A stretch of 64,000 nt of DNA. Origin: Kocuria sp. GTDB lineage: Bacteria; Actinomycetota; Actinomycetes; Actinomycetales; Micrococcaceae. Positions 54,948 to 64,000 of this stretch are shown here, one piece after another (the first letter of the stretch is position 1; every line of letters starts with the position of its first letter). Below the pieces are notes generated by a model, which saw only the letters and a list, made by a program, of their open reading frames with translations, had not been told where the DNA came from and did not search any database. The position numbers were made by a program, and so were the translations under genes. The stretch spans positions 124,001-188,000 of the forward strand of contig NZ_JAUNTS010000005.1 in the NCBI RefSeq assembly GCF_030538595.1, given 5' to 3'.

Positions 54948-55892
54948 GTGGAGTTCGGCAATCATTCACAGCTCAAACCAGGCACCACAGTCCTGGTGGT
55001 TGGCTACAATCATCAGGCATATATCGGCGAGACGTTAAAAAGCATCTCACAGCAGACATTGCCTGCTGCCGCCGTCCTGATCACTGATGATGCATCACCT
55101 GGGCAAAGTGAAACGGCCCGGGTGGTGTATGAATACCTGGCAAAGGCACCCAAGACCTGGCAATGGCTGCCCCAGCAGAAGAACAAGGGTCTCAACGCAA
55201 CCCTCAACAGCTTGTTGGACATGGTGGACACGGAATTTGTCACCTACATTGCCGCTGATGACACCATGCTGGATCATCGCATCGAGGTGCACACGAATCT
55301 GTTGCAAAACAGTAGCCCCACTGTTGGGTTGGCCTATTCGGATGCGCAGGTGATCAACGAACTCTCAGAGGTGATCGCGGAAACGTCGCGCACTGAGTTT
55401 CCGTGGCCCGACGAACCACAACGTACAGAAGAAACGCTGCGGTGTTTGGTGAAGGCCAACTGGATCCCTGCAGCGTCGCTCTTCATGCGGACATCCACAT
55501 TGCGGGCGGTAGGCGGCTACGCGGAAGACTTGTTCTACGAAGACTTTGAGCTACTTCTGCGAATGGCCAAGGACCACCCCTTTGTCTACGCAGATGAACC
55601 GTTGGTGCAGGTGCGTCGATTGGCGACGTCGTTGGGAGCCCAGGGTTTCGTTTCAGACAGCCCTCGCTTTCTGCGGGCTTCCTACGTAGCACTCGGCCAC
55701 GCCATCAGCCCGGCCGATCCAAGATTGCGTGCACAGGCTCAGGCCCTGCGATGGAACCTGGCCAAACGTGCTGTCACTTCCAACATGCCGCGCCGCGAGG
55801 CGCTGGCCATGCTGTGGAACGCTCGCTCTGGAGCAAAAACACCACTTCATGCGCATTGGCACCTGATCCAGGGTCTCATCAAACGACCCTGA
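54948..55892 (+). CDS. GT2 family glycosyltransferase
   Basis: A 314-residue soluble family 2 glycosyltransferase: VLVVGYNHQAYIGETLKSI at the start, ITDDASPG, the metal motif AADDTM and FYEDFELLLRMA. It probably transfers an activated sugar for surface polysaccharide; donor and acceptor are unknown. GTG 54948 is the first credible start, with only a weak AGG seven bases upstream. It is the first gene after tRNA-Arg and converges with the GT4 gene. Confidence 0.87.
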   Translation: MEFGNHSQLKPGTTVLVVGYNHQAYIGETLKSISQQTLPAAAVLITDDASPGQSETARVVYEYLAKAPKTWQWLPQQKNKGLNATLNSLLDMVDTEFVTYIAADDTMLDHRIEVHTNLLQNSSPTVGLAYSDAQVINELSEVIAETSRTEFPWPDEPQRTEETLRCLVKANWIPAASLFMRTSTLRAVGGYAEDLFYEDFELLLRMAKDHPFVYADEPLVQVRRLATSLGAQGFVSDSPRFLRASYVALGHAISPADPRLRAQAQALRWNLAKRAVTSNMPRREALAMLWNARSGAKTPLHAHWHLIQGLIKRP

Positions 55893-55920
55893 CATCAACC
55901 AGCCTTTCCGGTATGAACTG

Positions 55921-57096
55921 CTAACGACCAGCCGCCTGGAGGCACCGAACAGTGTGTTCAACACGCTTCTGTACGGTCTTTTCAAAAGTGTGCTCCCCCA
56001 TGAACTCCAGTCCACGCAATCGGGCATCCGCCAACGATTGTGGGTCCTCCATGATTTGAGCCAGGCGTTCCACCAGACCGTCCACATTCCCAGGTTCAAC
56101 TGCCCATCCAAGCCCGTGATCAACGGCCAGCGGTGTGAGGGTGCTATTGCGGAACCCCAGGACGGGGCAGCCAGATCCTAAGGATTCAAAATAGGTGCAG
56201 GACGGATCCCCCTGTGGATGTGGCAACACCATCAGATCAATGCTCTCTCGGACCTCCGGCAACCACTCATCACGAAATGCGCGGAACCCGGCAAACCGAA
56301 TCCCCGAGTCCTGGCTTCGACGCAACTCCTCCTCTAACGGCCCGGCCCCGAAAATCGTCAGTTCTACATTCAAACCACGGACTCTGGCGCGTCGCGTCGC
56401 TTCCAGCGCAAACTGCGGGCCCTTGATGGGGTCCAACCGTCCTGAGAAACCCAGACGCAATGCCCCCTGTCCATCCCAACCAGAGACATCCCGCGCAGCT
56501 TCCAGGTCAGAAGCCCGCACGCGATGGTCGTAGTAGGTCAGGCTCTCGTGAGTCAGTCCGCTGTAAGCGTGTGAAGCCGCAGGCCCATTGCATTGCAGGC
56601 CCGCTGTCTGGCCTGCGGCCCTCCGGATTCTGAGTTCCTGTCTACCCAATCCTGCGAGCACTCGCAGCGCGTTGATCCCGCGCGCACCCAATGCCCGCTG
56701 AATGCCCCAGCGGATCCGCCAATCCACTTCAGCGGTCAGGACGATGGGTGTCTGGGCCTGCACGAGATCGAGCATGTGAGGCGCCAACAGGCCCGTCACG
56801 ATGTCGAATCCGTGGCGATCAACTGCCTCGGGTCCATGACCAGATTGGCGGACATTCACCGCCACGTCCGTATCGCCCACGACGGCAAGACCGTCTGGTA
56901 GGGCAGCGGAGGCCGGGACCTCCAGTATCTCGGGCACCAATACTGTCACGGCCCCGGGCCATTGACGGGCCGTGGCCGTAACTGCTTCAGCAGCGCGGGC
57001 TTCCAAGAGGAAAGCGCCACTGTCAGCCAAGCCTCCCCTAACCCAAGCGGGAGTCGGGGAAACGTACCCCAAGGCCACATCCAAACTGCTACTCAC
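55921..57096 (-). CDS. GT4-like glycosyltransferase
   Basis: A 391-residue GT-B-fold glycosyltransferase. The C-terminal half has the nucleotide-sugar-binding RLGFSGRLDPIKGPQFALEA, LTIFGAGPLEEEL and CTYFESLGSGCPVLGF, typical of family 4. The N-terminal half is divergent. GTG 57096 lies four bases after the stop of the upstream GT2 gene, so the two are coupled. Sugar specificity cannot be inferred. Confidence 0.84.
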   Translation of the reverse strand: MSSSLDVALGYVSPTPAWVRGGLADSGAFLLEARAAEAVTATARQWPGAVTVLVPEILEVPASAALPDGLAVVGDTDVAVNVRQSGHGPEAVDRHGFDIVTGLLAPHMLDLVQAQTPIVLTAEVDWRIRWGIQRALGARGINALRVLAGLGRQELRIRRAAGQTAGLQCNGPAASHAYSGLTHESLTYYDHRVRASDLEAARDVSGWDGQGALRLGFSGRLDPIKGPQFALEATRRARVRGLNVELTIFGAGPLEEELRRSQDSGIRFAGFRAFRDEWLPEVRESIDLMVLPHPQGDPSCTYFESLGSGCPVLGFRNSTLTPLAVDHGLGWAVEPGNVDGLVERLAQIMEDPQSLADARLRGLEFMGEHTFEKTVQKRVEHTVRCLQAAGR

Positions 57097-57100
57097 CCTG

Positions 57101-58048
57101 TCACCCTTCCAGGCCTACTCCCAGTCTTGGGCCGGTGTCGCGTTTGAGCAGACCATAACGCAACCGTCCTTCGACAAATCCAATCCACCGCGCAATCCGG
57201 TAGCCGAACTCCTCGCTATCCCACTGCCGACGTCCTGCAACAGCTGCCACAGGGAATGCGAGAATTTTGGCCGCTTCAACGACCGTACGTGGATAACTCG
57301 ATTGGTTTCTGGCTCCGTATCTGGTCGCCAGCATTGCGTGAGACCTGGCGCTGCGCCGAGCCAGTCTGCGTCGTACAGATGGTTGCCATCGCCCACGATA
57401 GGCAAGGGTCACGCTCTCTGCATCGTAGATGTGGTGACCTACTTGCTGAGCACGAAAAGCGAAGTCGTTGTCCTCCCCATTGGAGGCAAAAGATTGGTCG
57501 AATCCCTGCAACTGCCCGAAGATTTCGGCCGTGCATCCAAAGTTTCCGCCCATGAGAATGGGAAAAACCGTGTGTTGCTTGACCAAGGGTTCACGGAATG
57601 GATAGCCGGTCGGAATGGCTGCTCGGATCACCTCAAGATCATTGGTGTCGTAAACGTCATCGCCCACGACCAACGCGCTTCCGGACCACAGATCAGTGCT
57701 GGCGAAGGACAGCAAGCCATGATGGACCCAGTGGGTGGAAACAACGTCGTCAGCATCGCAGAACATCAGCCGTGGCGCGCGCGCATGTGCCGCGCCAACA
57801 TTACGGGCATACGATGCACCTTGGTGCTGATCGGCTGTTATGACCCGTAGATCCAGCGCTATGTCTTCACCACATCGGCTGGCCAGTGACGCAGTTCCAT
57901 CCGTGGATCGGTTGTCGACCACCAGCACTTCAAAAACCGGGGCAGAGTCCTGTGCGGCCAGGGCCAGCAGTTGCAAACCCAGGGTGGCCTCGGCATTGTG
58001 TGCGGGAATGATGACCGAGACCTGCGGCTCAGGATCGCGGGGGGTCAT
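57101..58048 (-). CDS. GT2 family glycosyltransferase
   Basis: A 315-residue family 2 glycosyltransferase with SVIIPAHNAEATL, VVDNRSTDGT, LMFCDADDVVS as metal-binding site and SNGEDNDFAFRAQQVGH as the acceptor-side acidic motif. The final 80 residues are basic and helical and may contact the membrane. It is the first gene of a two-gene leftward unit with the GT4 enzyme. The TAGGAT box lies nine bases before the start and no Shine-Dalgarno site is visible. The 222-base region to the divergent GT11 gene probably carries both promoters. Confidence 0.88.
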   Translation of the reverse strand: MTPRDPEPQVSVIIPAHNAEATLGLQLLALAAQDSAPVFEVLVVDNRSTDGTASLASRCGEDIALDLRVITADQHQGASYARNVGAAHARAPRLMFCDADDVVSTHWVHHGLLSFASTDLWSGSALVVGDDVYDTNDLEVIRAAIPTGYPFREPLVKQHTVFPILMGGNFGCTAEIFGQLQGFDQSFASNGEDNDFAFRAQQVGHHIYDAESVTLAYRGRWQPSVRRRLARRSARSHAMLATRYGARNQSSYPRTVVEAAKILAFPVAAVAGRRQWDSEEFGYRIARWIGFVEGRLRYGLLKRDTGPRLGVGLEG

Positions 58049-58270
58049 GGAGGTGTGATCCTACTTTTCAGTGCGCTTGCCATTCGCGGTCTCCGCCGGC
58101 ACCCGCTCGGGGCACACGGCAAGACTCTGCGTGTACCAATGGCAGACAGTTCCAGCCTTACATCATGAGACTACATGAAAACGATGGGTCCACCTGTTAG
58201 CCCTCGATCTGGCCACGGCGGGACCACCAGAGTGCTCGTGCCGAAGTCAATGGAGTCTTAGGGTGGTGCC

Positions 58271-59140
58271 ATGCCCCCGCAGCCCCTCACACGACTCGCT
58301 CCGATTGTCCCTGCCCTCAAGAGCCTCCTGGGTGGGGCACGTGAACGGTTCGGACAACGCACCATCATCCTGGCCCCAGACGTCAGTCGCGGCGGAAACC
58401 TCCTGTATTCCTGGGCCTGGGCCCACACCCTGAACTGTCTGCACGGCGAAGGCACCGCGCTGGTAGAACAAAATCGCCACGCCACTTTGTGGCTCAACGA
58501 GTTCCCGGATTTGCAGCCCCTCACGGTTGACCATCAGCAGATCCGCCTTCTGGACAAGCGCCACACAGAATCTTTGATGTACTACGGCGACCCCTTGACC
58601 GATGCCAACATCCGCGCCTTTGTCAAGCAGCGCCTACTAACCTCTCCCACATTTGCGAAACGAATTTCCCGGGTCAGAGCAGCCATGGGCGAGAACCCGT
58701 TGGTGATCAACGTGCGCCGTGGTGACTACTACACAGATTCAAGTTTGACCGCTCGATACGGAATAGATGTCCGCAAGCATGTGCGTGAGGCTCTCACGCT
58801 CTTGGGATATCAAGATGTTGATAAGCCGCACGCGTTCATCATTTCGGACAATCCTCACTGGTGCCTTACACACCTGAGTGATCTGGCAAACCTCCACAGC
58901 GTTGCAGATGGCCCAGGACCTGGCATGTTCAACGACCTTGCGGCCATTGCAGTCGCATCCCAGGTGGTGCTGGCCAACTCGACGTTCTCCTACTGGGGCC
59001 AGTTCATCAGCAGAGGGCTTGGTGTCCAGCAGCAGGCGGTTGCACCCCACGGCCACGAACGTCATGTGGACACCGGACACATCGTGATGAACTTGCTGGA
59101 TCCGACATGGGGCCGAACCACGGCAACCCCGGGCCTGTAG
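58271..59140 (+). CDS. GT11 alpha-1,2-fucosyltransferase-like protein
   Basis: A 289-residue protein with the marks of glycosyltransferase family 11: INVRRGDYY (the HxRRxDY-like donor motif), FIISDNPHWC and the C-terminal VLANSTFSYWGQF. These motifs belong to alpha-1,2-fucosyltransferases, which add fucose to galactose. Whether GDP-fucose is made in this organism is not shown in the window; no gmd/fcl genes appear here. The start at 58271 is uncertain. It is divergent from the GT2 gene at 57101. Confidence 0.82.
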   Translation: MPPQPLTRLAPIVPALKSLLGGARERFGQRTIILAPDVSRGGNLLYSWAWAHTLNCLHGEGTALVEQNRHATLWLNEFPDLQPLTVDHQQIRLLDKRHTESLMYYGDPLTDANIRAFVKQRLLTSPTFAKRISRVRAAMGENPLVINVRRGDYYTDSSLTARYGIDVRKHVREALTLLGYQDVDKPHAFIISDNPHWCLTHLSDLANLHSVADGPGPGMFNDLAAIAVASQVVLANSTFSYWGQFISRGLGVQQQAVAPHGHERHVDTGHIVMNLLDPTWGRTTATPGL

Positions 59141-59190
59141 CCCACGAGGCTGCGCGGTTCACGCTTGACGTGCACCGCCCAAGGGCTACC

Positions 59191-61085
59191 TCAACGGGGG
59201 CCGGCATCCGCTGAGGGAGGGTCCACGGAGAACGTGCCCAGATCAACCAGGCTGGCGAACTCCGGCTCACGGGCGTAGAGCTCCGCCATGGAGCCCTGAG
59301 CTGCCAACTTTCCACGGGAGAAAAAGAGGATGGAATCCGCATCCTTGACGGTGGAGAGCCTGTGGGCAATCACGATGACTGTGGTGCTGCCCCGCAAGCC
59401 ACTGATGGTGTCTGTGATCTGTCGTTCGGTGTGATTGTCCAAGGCGCTTGTGGCCTCGTCCAGAATCAGAACATCCGGTTGGCTGTAGAGCGCGCGGGCG
59501 ATCCCCAACCGTTGGGTCTGGCCACCTGACAGTCGAGCGCCCTGGTCCCCCACCCTGGTGTCCAACCCATCAGGAAGTGCCGCAACTACATCGGCGAGCT
59601 GAGAACGCTTCAGCACGTCCGCAAGAAGTTGATGATCAACCCTCTCCAAGGGTTGGCCAAAGGTCACCAGATCCCGCACACTGGCGTCCCACAGGTAGAC
59701 CCGCTGGGAGACCATTCCCACGCGATTCCGCCAGGAACGAGGGTGCGCCACAATGTCCACGCCCCCTACCGTGATACTGCCCTCTGTAGGCAGGTACAGT
59801 CCCGCCAGAATATCTGCGAACGTGGTTTTTCCCGCGCCTGATCCACCCACCAGGGCAATGGTTTGCCCTGGTTCGATAGTGATGGACACGTTACTCAGTA
59901 CGGGTTCCTGGGCATCCGGATAGGTGAATCCGACATCCCGGACTTCCAGGGGGGCCTGCGGAATTACCACAGTTGCTTCCCGAGCGGAGGGGTCTTGGGA
60001 TGCCTCTACGGCCAAGGCTTGAAGTTCCTCAGCAACACGGGCCAACGACGGCGACCCACTTCGCACCAGGTTGATCGAGGCAACGGCCCGATTTAGTGCT
60101 GGAACAATCCGCATGGCCGCTGCAGCAAACACGGCGAGAAGACCGAATGCCGTGGCCGTGTCTTGGGTGGCGAACAGCACAATGGCGACGGCCAGAATCC
60201 CCAGTATCATCACGACTTCCAGGAGGTACTTGGGTAGTTCTCCGACCACCACCTGGAATCGGGAGAGCCCAGCAGATTCCTGCCTATTCGCTTTGAACCC
60301 CTGGGTGAACAGCGCCTCCCGACCAAAGAGTTTCATCTCACGGAAACCCTCAATGGCCGGATGAATGTAACCAAATGACTCCTGCCCCAACACAAAGTTC
60401 CGGTGTGCGTACTTCAGTGAGTACGGCTTGAGAACACGTGAGATGAGCAGAGAGAAACCCCCAAAAATCAAGAATGCAGCCAAAGCCGCGCCAGGCGAAA
60501 ATACGAGGAGCATACCCAGCAACAGAACCACTGAGACGGCATCCACCATGAGGGCCAGCAGGCTGGTGAGAACCAGGTCAAACGTGGCAGGGACTGCCAC
60601 GGTGACCGCATTGGTCATGGACGCCTTGGACCGCTGTCGATATGCGCTGTAAGGGGCCGCGGTGTAGCTCGCCAAAAGTTCGGCTTGCACCGCAGCACTG
60701 GCTCGTTTGGCCTCCCCCACGCTCCACCACCGCAAAGCAATGGTGACTATGTTCTTGACCAAGAAAGCCAAGCCCACCAGTGCAGCTGTGACAATCAGCA
60801 GAGTTTGTTGGTCGTCCGTGCCCACTACGGGAACCAGGTACTGCTGGACCACGCCGGGCAAGCCACTTGTGTCCGTCAACAGTTGCATCAATGGCAGCAT
60901 CATGGCCACGGCAACCAGGTCCAGCAAGGCGGAGGCCAAGGCAGCAAGGAACATCAAGATGATGCGCCCCCGCATTCGCCACGGCACGGCTGCGAACACG
61001 ATCCTGAGGCGCTGAACATCCTGGCGAACGGATCCACTACTCGGGGAACTATCGGTGCCTTGGTTGCGGCGAGTTAAAAACTTGG

Positions 61086-61089
<4 letters not shown>
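59191..61089 (-). CDS. ABC transporter, fused membrane and ATPase domains, PglK/flippase-like
   Basis: A 632-residue half-transporter: six membrane helices (residues 45-330) then an ATPase domain with Walker A GGSGAGKT, signature LSGGQ, Walker B VLILDEATSALD and H-loop IAHRLSTVKDAD. Its length and context fit PglK-type flippases that move lipid-linked oligosaccharides across the membrane, although multidrug exporters look similar. The start at 61089 overlaps the rmlCD gene by four bases (ATGA), linking it to dTDP-rhamnose synthesis. Confidence 0.87.
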
Positions 61090-63665
<2,576 letters not shown>

Positions 63666-63751
63666 CATCATGGTCATGCTCGGGCAGGGTATGGGCTCCT
63701 GCCTAGGTCTGCATTCATCAGGGGCATTGACCGCACACGAATGAGGGGCAC

Positions 63752-64000
63752 ATGAAGGGTATTATTCTGGCCGGCGGCACGGGCTCCCGCCTGCACCCGA
63801 TCACGTGGGGCACCTCCAAACAATTAGTTGCCGTTTATGACAAACCCATGATCTATTACCCGCTCTCCACCTTGATCTTGGCGGGTATTGACGACATTCT
63901 GCTCATCTCCACACCTGCCGACCAGCGGAACTTCCAATCGCTCCTGGGTGATGGCAGCCGGTTCGGCATCACCATCACCTACATGCAACAGCCATCCCCC
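63752..64000 (+). CDS. rmlA: glucose-1-phosphate thymidylyltransferase, 5' part (runs off window)
   Basis: The first 83 codons read [16 protein letters not shown]..., then [21 protein letters not shown] and later [16 protein letters not shown], which are unmistakable RmlA sequence (dTTP binding GGTGSRL and sugar-phosphate contacts). RmlA forms dTDP-glucose, the first step to dTDP-rhamnose. ATG 63752 has GAGGGG immediately upstream. The gene is open at the window's right edge. With rmlB and the RmlC-RmlD fusion the dTDP-rhamnose route is complete here. Confidence 0.95.
   Translation, partial: MKGIILAGGTGSRLHPITWGTSKQLVAVYDKPMIYYPLSTLILAGIDDILLISTPADQRNFQSLLGDGSRFGITITYMQQPSP

Overview
This 64 kb window is chromosomal DNA from a high-GC Gram-positive bacterium of the order Micrococcales, most likely Micrococcaceae-like; base composition looks like about 60% GC by eye. 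The main evidence is a mycothiol-dependent formaldehyde dehydrogenase, a NucS mismatch endonuclease, a fused RmlC-RmlD protein, and an actinobacterial gene order running argS-lysA-hom-thrC-thrB-rho-prfA-prmC-sua5-wecA-atp-murA-nucS. I see no phage, transposase, plasmid or CRISPR. Genus assignment is not possible from the sequence alone.

Layout. 0.1-7.7 kb: tRNA-Leu(UAG), an orphan family 5 solute-binding lipoprotein, malate:quinone oxidoreductase, a MarR regulator, a YihY/BrkB membrane protein, and the mycothiol formaldehyde dehydrogenase with its metallo-hydrolase. 7.7-10.7 kb: a divergent pair of an MFS-like membrane protein and a protein that resembles an ADP-ribosylglycohydrolase but lacks the metal-binding motifs. 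10.7-16 kb: a leftward, tightly overlapping operon clpS-DUF2017-murI-MBL-rph-rdgB-phosphotransferase. 16-18.4 kb: NAD salvage (pncB-pncA). 18.6-25.6 kb: SF2 helicase with DUF3039 zinc protein, a two-gene ABC exporter, a YbbN-like thioredoxin/TPR protein and nucS. 25.7-38.3 kb: murA and the complete ATP synthase operon atpBEFHAGDC, preceded by atpZ-like, a membrane protein, a WecA-like transferase and a PglF/CapD-like enzyme, with four-base stop/start overlaps. 38.3-41.4 kb: a double-domain GT2 enzyme and an epimerase. 41.4-54.6 kb: translation and termination factors (sua5, prmC, prfA, rho) and the aspartate-family amino-acid genes (thrB, thrC, hom, lysA), headed by argS. 54.7-64 kb: tRNA-Arg(CCG) followed by a glycan locus (GT2, GT4, GT2, GT11 fucosyltransferase-like, a PglK-like ABC flippase and dTDP-rhamnose genes rmlCD, rmlB, partial rmlA).

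How the genes work together. Mqo feeds electrons to the quinone pool and the ATP synthase uses the resulting proton gradient. WecA-like, PglF-like, GT2/GT11 and Rml proteins are a coherent set for building a lipid-linked, rhamnose-containing surface polysaccharide, and MurA and MurI supply peptidoglycan precursors. NucS and RdgB are genome-fidelity functions. PncA and PncB recycle nicotinamide to NAD.

The most unusual items are a 116 bp dispersed repeat present twice in opposite orientation (16.1 and 23.5 kb), the degenerate ADP-ribosylglycohydrolase homologue, four imperfect tandem repeats upstream of murA, the absence of rpmE between rho and prfA, and long low-complexity additions in Sua5, Rho, PncA and LysA. 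At least eight genes have a TANNNT-like box 6-7 bases before the start codon and no clear ribosome binding site, suggesting frequent leaderless transcripts.
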